Notes under the pieces: generated by a model
Told to the model about the DNA's origin: nothing
The model's input: the letters and a program-made list of their open reading frames with translations, nothing else
The model's database searches: none
Source of the DNA: Alloalcanivorax marinus
Lineage (GTDB): Bacteria > Pseudomonadota > Gammaproteobacteria > Pseudomonadales > Alcanivoracaceae
Reading direction: 5' to 3'
DNA: 64,000 nucleotides
NCBI RefSeq assembly: GCF_016785095.1
Contig: NZ_JAEKJB010000001.1
Span: 343,098-407,097, forward strand
Made by a program: the position numbers and the translations under genes
Shown here: piece after piece, positions 57,181 to 64,000 of the stretch
How the letters are laid out: each line of letters opens with the position of its first letter
Numbering within the stretch: position 1 is the first letter of the stretch

Positions 57181-59415
57181 TCAGAAGTTAACGGTCACCC
57201 CGGCGCTGTAGCGCCGCCCGTCCAGCACCCGCCCGAAGTTTTCGTCGTCCACTTCCTTGTCGAGCACGTTCTGGACGCTGCCGTACACTTCCACCTGTTC
57301 GGTGAGCGCGTAAATCAGGCCGGTGTCCACCAGGGTGTAGCTGGGGTACTCGTCGGTGAGCCCGCCGCGACCGGCGATCTGCTCGGCCTTGCCCTTGAAG
57401 CGGGCCTTGGCCCACAGCCGGGTGGCGTCGTTGGCGCGCCAGTTCACGCCCAGGTTGGCACGGTGGCGGGGCTGATCGTTAAGCGGGTTACCCTTGTTGT
57501 CGCCGGACAGCTGTTCGCTGTCGGTGAAGGTGTAGTTGCTGTCCACGCGCACGCTGTAGCCCACCGGGAACGAGAAGGTCACCTCGGCGCCGCGAATACG
57601 GGCCTCGTCCACGTTGGTGTAACGGTACAGCTTCTCGTAGTCGTACCCCTGATAGAGACAGGTGGTATCCGGCCCGGACACCCGATCACAGATGATCGGC
57701 TTCTCGATCTTGTCGTCGTAGTCGGTGTGGAACACGGTCACGCTGGCCTGAACACCGTTGTAGCCTTCCCACAGCGCGCCCAGTTCATAGGTCAGGCTTT
57801 TTTCCGGCTTGAGGTCATCGTTGCCGATGTCGCCACCGTCCACGGAACGGCCACCGCCGCCTTCCACCCAGTTGGAGTCGCCCTGTTTGAGGTCCGGGGT
57901 GCGGTAACCGGCGCTGACCCCGCCCTTAAGGGTGAATTGCGGCGTGAAGTTGTACACCGCGTAGGCGCGCGGCACCGCCTCGCTGCCGTAGTTCTCGTCG
58001 TCCACCCAGCGCAGGCCGGCGGTTAACGCCAGGTCGTCGGTGACGAACCACTGGTCTTCACCGAACAGCGCCATGTCCCAGCGCTCCAGGTCCGGCTCGC
58101 CGATGGCGCGGGTCGGGTTCTCGGTCTTCTGTTCCCGGTACTGGCCGCCCAGGGTCAGTACATGGTCGCCAAGCGGCACGGCGGTGGAGGTGTTGGCCGT
58201 CACCCGCTCATAAAGCGCGTTCTGGGTCTGGTTTTCCAGTTCCTCGCGCTGCACCCAGCTCTTGGTATCGATGTCGCCGTGCCAGAGTATGTCGTGGTTG
58301 AGCGCCTGGTGACGACGCACCGTGTAGAGCTCGGAATCGGAGCCGGAGTTGGCGGCGGTGCCCAGGGTTTCCTGGGTGGAGTAACCGGCTTCCAGGGACA
58401 GCGACTGGTTGTCCACCGGCGTCCAGGTCAGTTTGGCGATGGTGTTGTCGCGGTCGTAGTCGCGGTAGCCGGCTTCGATCTGGTCCTCGTCGCGCTGATA
58501 GCGGGAGCCGTTTACGGTGAAGCCCAGGGTGTCCTCGATCAGCGGGCCACTCAGATAGTAGCGCTGCTGCTGGTAATCACCGGACTCGTGGCTTTCCTGC
58601 TGGGTGCGCTCCAGGGTCACGGAGCCGCCCCACTGATCCGGGGTCGCCTTGGTGATCACGTTGATCACCCCGCCCAGGGCGTCGGAGCCGTACAGCGACG
58701 ACATCGGCCCGCGAATCACCTCGATGCGCTCGATGGCGGAGATCGGCGGCAGCCAGCCGTATTCGGCGCCGCTGCCAAAGCCGTTGTAGTAGGACTGCCC
58801 GGAGCCCTGCGGGCGACCGTCCACCAGAATCAGGGTGTACTTGCTGTCCATGCCGCGGATCGAGATCTCCTCGGTGCCGCCCTTCCCGGAGGGACCGTCG
58901 TCCACGTACACGCCGGGCACGTCCTGCAGCGCCTGGGTGATGTCGCGGTAGGACTTGCCTTCCAGATCCTCGCGGCTGATCACCGAGATGCTGGCCGGAG
59001 CGTTGGTGACGTCCACGGCGCGACCGGACGCCGACGCCGAGGTCACGCTGACTTCCGGCAGCCGGTGTTCGCCTTTTTCCGCCGTCGGCAGCGGCCGCAG
59101 CCGATAGCTGCCATTGGGCTGACGCACCGCCTCCAGGCCGCTGCCGGCGAGCAGCGCGCTCAGGCCGGCGCGGGCCCGGTAGTGGCCGTCCAGGCCGGCG
59201 GTGGCCTTACCGTCGGTGAGGCGGCCATCGATCACCAGGGTCAGGCCCGCCTCGCTGGCGTAGCGGCTCAGGGCGCTGTCCAGGCGTCCGGCTTCGATCC
59301 GGTATTCGCGGGCCTCGGCGGCGGCCGCCGGCAAGGGCGCCAGTACCGTGGCGGACAGGGCCAGGCACAACCCGACGGCGGGCAGACGGTGCCGTAACGT
59401 TGAGAAACGCATCAT
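57181..59415 (-). CDS. TonB-dependent outer-membrane receptor with signalling (STN) domain
   Basis: 744 residues. Signal peptide (about 1-33, ending AAAAEA), an STN domain (about 36-107: REYRIEAGRLDSALSRYA), then a TonB box/plug region (EVSVTSASA; RGMDSKYTLILVDGRPQGS; IERIEVIRGPMSSLYGSDA) and a C-terminal 22-strand barrel ending in the aromatic VTVNF. The STN domain identifies a transducer receptor that signals substrate to a FecR-type anti-sigma, encoded next door. Barrel sequence resembles catecholate-siderophore or FepA/CirA-like receptors; the ligand is not certain. A disulfide-capable CDRVSGPDTTC loop is extracellular. Confidence 0.92.
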   Translation of the reverse strand: MMRFSTLRHRLPAVGLCLALSATVLAPLPAAAAEAREYRIEAGRLDSALSRYASEAGLTLVIDGRLTDGKATAGLDGHYRARAGLSALLAGSGLEAVRQPNGSYRLRPLPTAEKGEHRLPEVSVTSASASGRAVDVTNAPASISVISREDLEGKSYRDITQALQDVPGVYVDDGPSGKGGTEEISIRGMDSKYTLILVDGRPQGSGQSYYNGFGSGAEYGWLPPISAIERIEVIRGPMSSLYGSDALGGVINVITKATPDQWGGSVTLERTQQESHESGDYQQQRYYLSGPLIEDTLGFTVNGSRYQRDEDQIEAGYRDYDRDNTIAKLTWTPVDNQSLSLEAGYSTQETLGTAANSGSDSELYTVRRHQALNHDILWHGDIDTKSWVQREELENQTQNALYERVTANTSTAVPLGDHVLTLGGQYREQKTENPTRAIGEPDLERWDMALFGEDQWFVTDDLALTAGLRWVDDENYGSEAVPRAYAVYNFTPQFTLKGGVSAGYRTPDLKQGDSNWVEGGGGRSVDGGDIGNDDLKPEKSLTYELGALWEGYNGVQASVTVFHTDYDDKIEKPIICDRVSGPDTTCLYQGYDYEKLYRYTNVDEARIRGAEVTFSFPVGYSVRVDSNYTFTDSEQLSGDNKGNPLNDQPRHRANLGVNWRANDATRLWAKARFKGKAEQIAGRGGLTDEYPSYTLVDTGLIYALTEQVEVYGSVQNVLDKEVDDENFGRVLDGRRYSAGVTVNF

Positions 59416-59537
59416 TCTCCGATCCTTAGCAGGGGTGTATTTCGTGTGGCTATACCGGTACCCCGAACGAGGACGGGAAAAGTGCTACACAGCGTGGAAA
59501 TTTTTTTGGGGGAAACGGAGTTTAAAGGCAGGCGGGG

Positions 59538-59646
59538 ATCGCGGCTGAAGCCGGACAACGGCCGGCGACCGGATCGCGACTGAAGTCGCTCCTACAGCTC
59601 CAGCCTCGGTAGGAGCGACTGGGCGGCACTCCGCTTCAGTCGCGAT
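59538..59646. repeat. REP cluster between the receptor and FecR-like genes
   Basis: A truncated GC-stem unit (ATCGCGGCTGAAGCCGGAC), a canonical unit and a long-variant unit (GGGCGGCACTCCGCT). It separates the receptor from its regulators in an otherwise compact module, so the receptor probably has its own sigma-dependent promoter between 59416 and 59537. Confidence 0.9.
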
Positions 59647-59682
59647 CCGGCGCCAGAATGAACTCCAGCCCCGATCGCTCCC

Positions 59683-60657
59683 TCAAACGGCGCTGACCCG
59701 CACCAGCCAGGGCGTGCGGTAATGCACCGCCACCGGCAATGCCTGGGCCAGGGACTGCAAGGCGTAATCGGTATCACGCACCGGGAAGGCACCGGACACC
59801 ACCAACCCGGCCACGTCGTCGTCGCAATACAGCAACCCGTGGCGGTAGCGGCCCAGCTCGGCGAGGAAGGCGTTCAGCGGCAGGCGGTCGGCGCGCATCA
59901 CGCCCCGGGTCCAGTCCAGCGCGGCGGCGCGGTCCAGAGGCACCCGCCGCACCCCGTCCGCCGACAACCAGGCCGCTTCGCCGCCCAGCAGGGTGGCGGC
60001 CTGGGACGCGATGCCCCCCGGCCCGGACAACACCTCAACCCGTCCCGCCAGCACCGACACCGCCAGCCGCTCGCCATGATCGCGCAGCACCACATGGCTG
60101 TCGCTGGCATCCAGGCGCATCTCCGCCATCTCCACCCGCAGCGAGGCGCCTCCGGCGCCTCGGCTGTCCAGGGCGATCTCGCTGCCGGGCAGCACCCGCA
60201 AACGACGCTCGCCGTCGAACGCCAGGTTCACCGCGCTGGCGGTATTGAGCTTCAGGCTGGAGCCATCCGGCAGGGTCAGGTCGCGCTGTTCGCCGGGGCC
60301 GCTGCGGCAATCCGCCACCGCTCGCTCCACCCAGCCGCCGCGCGCCACCAGGGCGCCGGCACCGGCCAGGCCGAACAACGACAACGCTTGGCGACGGCTG
60401 AAGCGGCGCGGGCGTTTCAGGGTATGACGGGCCACGTCCGAGGGCAGCTCACCCAGGCGGCCGGCGAGCCGCTCCACCTCCGCCCAGGCACGCTGGTTAC
60501 CGGGGTGAGCCGCCAGCCAGGCGGCCCAGTCGCGGTGGCCGGCATCGTCCATCTCGCCGGACCAGAGCGTTACCTGCCACTCCAGCGCCGCTTCCAGGCG
60601 CGGGAGTTCCAGACCATGGCGGGCGGCGTGGCGCCCCAGGGCGGCGTCGGCGGACAT
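59683..60657 (-). CDS. FecR-family anti-sigma/sigma regulator
   Basis: 324 residues from ATG 60657. N-terminal DUF4880-like sigma-binding region (about 20-75: WQVTLWSGEMDDAGHRDWAAW), then a twin-arginine-like segment RRFSRRQALSLFG before the single membrane helix (about 91-108). The FecR periplasmic domain follows (LTLPDGSSLKLNTASAV), with a C-terminal STN-like domain (LPLNAFLAELGRY and onward). A twin-arginine motif ahead of the helix is known for E. coli FecR export. It transmits receptor occupancy to the sigma factor encoded 5 bp upstream. Confidence 0.92.
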   Translation of the reverse strand: MSADAALGRHAARHGLELPRLEAALEWQVTLWSGEMDDAGHRDWAAWLAAHPGNQRAWAEVERLAGRLGELPSDVARHTLKRPRRFSRRQALSLFGLAGAGALVARGGWVERAVADCRSGPGEQRDLTLPDGSSLKLNTASAVNLAFDGERRLRVLPGSEIALDSRGAGGASLRVEMAEMRLDASDSHVVLRDHGERLAVSVLAGRVEVLSGPGGIASQAATLLGGEAAWLSADGVRRVPLDRAAALDWTRGVMRADRLPLNAFLAELGRYRHGLLYCDDDVAGLVVSGAFPVRDTDYALQSLAQALPVAVHYRTPWLVRVSAV

Positions 60658-60661
60658 CGGC

Positions 60662-61180
60662 CTATTCGTCCAGGGCCAGCAGGCAGGCCTGGGTGGCCTT
60701 GAGCATGTACTTGCGCACCGCGCCGTGGGAAATACCCAGGCGTTCCGCCACCTGGTGGTAGGTGAGCCCTTCGAAGCGGGACAGCAGGAACGCCCGGGAG
60801 ACCTTGTCGGGCAGCCGGTCCAGGGCCTGGTCGATGCGCACCAGAATATCCAGCACCAGGGCACGCCGCTCCGAGGATGGCGCCTCCTCTTCCGGGCGCG
60901 CCGCCAGGGCCTCCAGGTAGGCACTCTCCAGCCGGCGGCGGCGGTGCAGATCGATCACCAGCCCCCGGGCGATCTGCGTCAGAAAGGCGCGCCCTTCCCC
61001 GGGGGGCGGGTAGCGACCGGCGTCGATGAGACGCACGTAGGTGTCCTGGAGCAGGTCCGCGGCGTCGTCCTGGTTGCCGCCCAGGCGACCGCGCAGCCAG
61101 CCGAACAGCCAGTGGGAATGGTCGCGATACAGGGCACCGACGCGGGCGTTCAGGGTGTTGCTCAAAGTCGTGGAGGCCAT
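60662..61180 (-). CDS. FecI-like ECF sigma factor
   Basis: 172 residues from ATG 61180. Region 2 contains DAADLLQDTYVRLIDA and region 4 the helix-turn-helix LTYHQVAERLGISHGAVRKYM. This is an iron-starvation-type ECF sigma in the order sigma, FecR, TonB receptor. Upstream in-frame codons translate the minisatellite and inverted repeat and are excluded. A Fur-like box lies 53 bp before the start. Confidence 0.93.
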   Translation of the reverse strand: MASTTLSNTLNARVGALYRDHSHWLFGWLRGRLGGNQDDAADLLQDTYVRLIDAGRYPPPGEGRAFLTQIARGLVIDLHRRRRLESAYLEALAARPEEEAPSSERRALVLDILVRIDQALDRLPDKVSRAFLLSRFEGLTYHQVAERLGISHGAVRKYMLKATQACLLALDE

Positions 61181-61232
61181 GGCATCCGGAATGTCTGGAC
61201 CGCGGCAAAAGCGGGTAATTTGCGAATACAAA

Positions 61233-61247
61233 TAGGAATAATTATCA
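61233..61247 (-). promoter_or_regulatory. Fur-box-like site upstream of the sigma-factor gene
   Basis: On the minus strand TGATAATTATTCCTA matches the 7-1-7 Fur consensus TGATAATNATTATCA perfectly in the first half and at four of seven positions in the second. It sits in an AT-rich patch with plausible promoter spacing, consistent with iron repression of the FecI/FecR/receptor module. Confidence 0.55.
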
Positions 61248-61300
61248 ATAGCAGGAATATAAAGCAGTGGTGGGTGGGTGGCAAGTGTTCGGGTCGGGGC

Positions 61301-61413
61301 GCGGGCCCTCCAGCGGGGTATGGACCCTCCAGCGGGGTGCGGGCCCTCCAGCGGGGTGCGGGCCCTCCAGCGGGGTGCGGGCCCTCCAGCGGGGTGCGGG
61401 CCCTCCAGCGGGG
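61301..61413. repeat. 19-bp minisatellite, six tandem units
   Basis: Units GCGGGCCCTCCAGCGGGGT at 61301, 61339, 61358 and 61377 are identical. Unit 2 (61320) begins ATGGA, and unit 6 (61396) lacks the last T and runs into the inverted-repeat element. The core CCCTCCAGCGGGG is the flank found beside the other element copies. Confidence 0.95.
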
Positions 61414-61415
61414 AC

Positions 61416-61524
61416 GCGTCTCGGCGTGGCCCCCTTTCCGGGAACGCCGTGAATCCATCCATGGAGACTCCCGGTTTGACATCCTGTCAAACAGGGTCCC
61501 GGAAAGGGGGCCACGCCGAGACGC
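61416..61524. repeat. Large inverted-repeat element, copy C (28-bp perfect stem)
   Basis: Arms 61416-61443 and 61497-61524 are complementary at 28 of 28 positions. A C-to-T change in one arm (GCGTCTCGG) is matched by G-to-A in the other (CCGAGACGC). The interior differs from A and B and its inner hairpin reads GTTTGACA-TCC-TGTCAAAC, the opposite arm order to the other copies. It is followed by TTCGAGGTAGC, resembling the flank of copy A. Confidence 0.95.
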
Positions 61525-61594
61525 TTCGAGGTAGCCGCCATGGTGGGTGGGCGGAATGGGCGGTTGGGGGCGTGGCTGGCGCGGGAAGGATACG

Positions 61595-61752
61595 GTAGGA
61601 GCGACTTTAGTCGCGATGGAGGTGGCACGGCGGTTGGGGTGGGATCGCGACTGAAGTCGCTCCTACGGGGGGACGTGGCACGTGCTGGGTGGTATGGGGC
61701 GTGAGAAGGATGCGGTAGGAGCGACTGGGCGGCACTCCGCTTCAGTCGCGAT
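61595..61752. repeat. Three REP units reaching into the epmC 3' end
   Basis: Units at about 61595-61617 (TTTA loop), 61648-61670 (canonical, inverted) and 61714-61752 (long variant with GGGCGGCACTCCGCT). The last overlaps the final codons of epmC. Confidence 0.9.
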
Positions 61753-62293
61753 GGAGGGTGGCACGGTCGGTGGGCGGAAAGACGGCGTCGAGGCGGTCGG
61801 CGAGGGGCCGTTGGGCGGTGCGGTAGTGGTGTTCCAGGGCGACGACCCATTGGCGGGGGCGTTCGGGGAGGCCCTGGTCGATGAGGTCGTGGGCGAGCGC
61901 GCGGACTTCGGTGGCGAAGCGGTGGGCGTCGCCGGGGTCGCCGTTCAGGTTGTCCAGGGATACCCGGAAGCGGTGGTCGCAGGCAGCGCAGAACAACGCT
62001 TCGAAGGCCTGGGGGCGCACTTCCACCCGCAGGAAGCGGGCTTGCTGGTCGGCGTCGCGGCCGTCCGGGGCGTACCAGTAACCGTAATCCTCCAGGGCGC
62101 GGCGGCGCGGGCCGGCCACGCACCAGTGCGCGATCTCGTGCAAGGCACTGCGAAAATAATCGTGGCTGTAGCGAATGCGAGCCGGGTCGCCGGGCAGATA
62201 GAGCGGTTCGTCGAAGCCGCCTTCCAGCACGGTGTGATGGCGCGCGTAAAACGTGTCACGGAACAGGGTTTCCAGGTCGGCGGCGCGGTGCAT
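61742..62293 (-). CDS. epmC: Elongation factor P hydroxylase
   Basis: 183 residues from ATG 62293, matching E. coli EpmC/YfcM (182). The metal-binding HEIAHW motif is at residues 52-57 (His52, Glu53, His56). Family-typical blocks are RYSHDYFRSALHEIAHWC, GYWYAPDGRDADQQARF and EVRPQAFEALFC. EpmC hydroxylates the beta-lysylated lysine of EF-P after EpmA and EpmB. The last codons (CATCGCGACTGA) and the stop coincide with the start of a REP unit, so the native C-terminus has probably been replaced. Divergent from a MATE gene with 54 bp between. Confidence 0.92.
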   Translation of the reverse strand: MHRAADLETLFRDTFYARHHTVLEGGFDEPLYLPGDPARIRYSHDYFRSALHEIAHWCVAGPRRRALEDYGYWYAPDGRDADQQARFLRVEVRPQAFEALFCAACDHRFRVSLDNLNGDPGDAHRFATEVRALAHDLIDQGLPERPRQWVVALEHHYRTAQRPLADRLDAVFPPTDRATLHRD

Positions 62294-62347
62294 GGGTGGG
62301 GTGCTTTGCGGTATGGTAGCCGCCCCTTGCCCTGTCGCTGATTCACC

Positions 62348-63736
62348 ATGTCCTTGCATCGTCGGGAATACCTTGCTCAGTTTCGTCTTGCTCTGCCGAT
62401 TCTCGGCGGCCAGTTGGCGCAGACCGCCAACGGTTTCGTGGACACCATGATGGCGGGCCGGGTGAGCGCCGAGGACCTGGCGGCGGTGGCGGTGGGCGCC
62501 AGCATCTGGGTGCCGCTGTTCCTGTTCATGACCGGGGTGCTGACCAGCGCAACGCCGATCCTGTCACGCCATCTCGGCGGCGAAGCTTACCATCGCGTCA
62601 ACCCGCTGGCCCAGCAGGGGCTGTGGCTGGCCCTGGGCCTGGGGCTGATGAGCATGCTGATCCTGCGCTCCATGGCGCCGGTGCTGCACCTGATGGATGT
62701 GGATGAATCAATCCGGCCCCTGGTGCAGGGTTACCTGGACGCGCTCAGCTGGGGCATGCCCGGCGCCGCCGTGCTGCTGGCGCTGCGCAGCTACACCGAG
62801 GCCATGAACCACACCCGGCCGGTGCTGCTGATCAGCGTGGTGGGCCTGCTGATCAACATTCCCGCCAACTACCTTCTGATTTACGGCAAGCTGGGCCTGC
62901 CGGCCCTGGGCGGGGTGGGCTGCGGCTGGGCCACCAGCCTGGTGATGTGGTGCATGGCGCTGATGATGGCCGGCTACATCAAGCGCCACCCGGTGTACCG
63001 CCCGGCCCGGCTGACCCTGGGCCAGCGCCATTGGGAGCCGTCCAGCCTGGGCTACATGCTGCGCCTGGGGTTGCCGGTGGGGCTGTCGATCTTTTTCGAG
63101 GTCAGCATCTTCGCGGTGATCGCCCTGTTGATCAGTCGCCTGGGGCCGGAAATCGTCGCCGGCCACCAGATCGCGCTCAACTTCACCTCGCTGATCTTCA
63201 TGCTACCGCTGAGTTTCGCCATCGCCGCCACGGTGCGCGTGGGCCACGCACGGGGGCGCGGCGACCGCCAGGGGGTGGGCGTGGCGGTGCGTTGCTCGCT
63301 GATCATCACCGCCGCCATCGGTCTGCTGGCCGGGCTCGGCCTGGTGCTCACCCGCGCCTGGATTCCGCGCATCTACACCGATAACGGCCAGGTCATCGCC
63401 CTGGCCGCCCACCTGCTGTTGTTCGCCGGCATCTATCAGGTGTCCGACGCCATTCAGGTGAGCGCCAACGGCTGCCTGCGCGGCTTCGAGGACACCGCCT
63501 GGCCGATGATGATGACCCTGCTGGCCTACTGGGGCGTGGGCCTGCCGATCGGCTATGTGCTGGGCCTCACCGACCTGTGGGGGCCGGCGATGGGCCCGGC
63601 GGGGTTCTGGATCGGCCTGGTGGCCGGCCTCACCAGCGCCGCCATTCTGCTGGCGCTGAGGCTGCGCTGGCGGTTGCGGCAGCCGTTGCCGGCGGTCGCC
63701 CGGCGCGATGGGGCAACCTTGGAGCAAGCCGCCTGA
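62348..63736 (+). CDS. MATE-family multidrug/sodium antiporter (NorM-like)
   Basis: 462 residues, twelve membrane segments in two homologous halves. NorM-type features: LALPILGGQLAQTANGFVDT in helix 1 and PLSFAIAATVRVGHARG in helix 8. It exports cationic drugs using Na+ or H+. The C-terminus is rich in basic and alanine residues. Seven bases separate its stop from a REP unit. Confidence 0.92.
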   Translation: MSLHRREYLAQFRLALPILGGQLAQTANGFVDTMMAGRVSAEDLAAVAVGASIWVPLFLFMTGVLTSATPILSRHLGGEAYHRVNPLAQQGLWLALGLGLMSMLILRSMAPVLHLMDVDESIRPLVQGYLDALSWGMPGAAVLLALRSYTEAMNHTRPVLLISVVGLLINIPANYLLIYGKLGLPALGGVGCGWATSLVMWCMALMMAGYIKRHPVYRPARLTLGQRHWEPSSLGYMLRLGLPVGLSIFFEVSIFAVIALLISRLGPEIVAGHQIALNFTSLIFMLPLSFAIAATVRVGHARGRGDRQGVGVAVRCSLIITAAIGLLAGLGLVLTRAWIPRIYTDNGQVIALAAHLLLFAGIYQVSDAIQVSANGCLRGFEDTAWPMMMTLLAYWGVGLPIGYVLGLTDLWGPAMGPAGFWIGLVAGLTSAAILLALRLRWRLRQPLPAVARRDGATLEQAA

Positions 63737-63742
63737 CGGCGG

Positions 63743-63780
63743 ATCGCGGCTGAAGCGGAACGCCACCCGGCCGCTCCTAC
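63743..63780. repeat. Single long-variant REP unit between MATE gene and IS remnant
   Basis: ATCGCGGCTGAAGCGGAACGC followed by CACCCGGCCGCTCCTAC, with the GC-type stem and the usual insertion. Confidence 0.85.
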
Positions 63781-63819
63781 CGCAATTAGAAAGGTAGATA
63801 CCGTCTCTCCTATCCGGAC

Positions 63820-64000
63820 TCAACCCCCGAGGGGTTGGGTCTGGAATGGGGTTTGTCGATTCAGTACGCCGAAGGCGATGTGCACCAGTTTGCGCATGGC
63901 GGCGCCGAGGGCAGACATCGGGGGCTTTCCGGCCTGACGCAATCGGGCGTAAAACGCACCCACCACCGGGTTGTGACGACTCGCGACCACCGCCGCCATA
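63820..64000 (-). mobile_element. 3' end of an IS110-family transposase, cut by the window edge
   Basis: The minus strand reads without interruption from the right edge to TGA at 63820-63822. The 59 visible residues include VASRHNPVVGAFYARLRQAG and AAMRKLVHIAFGVLNRQTPF, the conserved C-terminal part of IS110/IS1111-group transposases (DEDD plus Ser recombinases guided by bridge RNA in recently described members). The catalytic region lies outside the window. The terminal 18 codons after RQTPF are short and unusual but within range. Element end and target cannot be fixed from this side. Confidence 0.8.

Larger units (their letters stand above)
61181..61741. other. 561-bp gene-free, repeat-rich divergent region
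   Basis: Holds in order a Fur-like box (61233-61247), a six-unit 19-bp minisatellite (61301-61413), copy C of the large inverted-repeat element (61416-61524) and three REP units (61595-61752). Apparent long proline/arginine-rich frames here are repeat artefacts. Confidence 0.8.

Noticed and set aside
61301..61413. CRISPR-like array
   Set aside because: The six 19-bp units are contiguous with no spacers and no cas genes are present, so it is a minisatellite.
61245..62123. Proline/arginine-rich 292-codon frame on the minus strand
   Set aside because: It is produced by the minisatellite, inverted repeat and REP units, then runs antisense-register through epmC. It is not a protein-coding gene.

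Overview
The window reads as the chromosome of a high-G+C gammaproteobacterium with a lipid-centred metabolism. The gene set (plsB, two-domain fadE, minCDE, epmC, SCP2-type protein, BetT, class I fumarase, several CoA-linked enzymes) and the gene orders fit Alcanivorax/Alloalcanivorax or a near relative. That placement is inference from gene content, not a database result. No rRNA, tRNA or CRISPR array was recognised.

Layout. 1-14.3 kb: a DMT exporter running off the left edge, a DyP-type peroxidase, plsB, then minus-strand housekeeping (thioesterase-uppP-rsmJ; yoaA-like helicase-tsaB), mobA, an SCP2 protein, PPK2, amtB and cnoX. 14.4-20.1 kb: fadE, minCDE and an AT-richer yddG-like exporter that looks acquired. 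20.4-33.9 kb: a divergent catabolic island. The minus arm has a 3-hydroxybutyrate dehydrogenase-like SDR, a complete Liv-type ABC importer and its binding protein. The plus arm has a TetR regulator, an enoyl-CoA hydratase/isomerase, a large secreted NHL-propeller protein, an acyl-CoA synthetase, two consecutive hot-dog proteins and an HSL-type esterase. Two 18-bp palindromes lie between the arms. This is probably an uptake-activation-beta-oxidation route for an unidentified carboxylate or ester. 34.2-40.5 kb: a coiled-coil lipoprotein, then IclR, MFS, an ABC importer of the TauABC/SsuABC/ThiY type and a RidA protein, with paired operator-like palindromes upstream.

40.7-64 kb: class I fumarase, an APC permease, an alpha/beta hydrolase, acylphosphatase, a BrkB/YihY protein, an ArsC/WrbA/DUF2069 group, and a six-gene membrane operon (RDD, SpoIIM, DUF4129, DUF4350, MoxR, DUF58). 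These are followed by betT, an iron-starvation type sigma/FecR/TonB-receptor module with a Fur-like box, epmC (EF-P hydroxylase), a MATE exporter and the 3' end of an IS110-like transposase at the right edge.

The most unusual content is between the genes. (1) About 15 loci carry a REP-like palindrome with the GTAG-hairpin architecture known from RAYT-mobilised REPs. It covaries in its stem, supplies stop codons to three genes, and in one case is read in frame inside a coding sequence. (2) Three copies (13.2, 33.9 and 61.4 kb) of a 109-111 bp element have perfect 28-29 bp terminal stems. The stems differ between copies only by compensated changes, and the inner hairpin has its two arms exchanged in one copy. 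A 19-bp minisatellite abuts the third copy and appears to be an amplification of the element's own flank. I do not recognise this second family and consider it the best candidate here for something undescribed.
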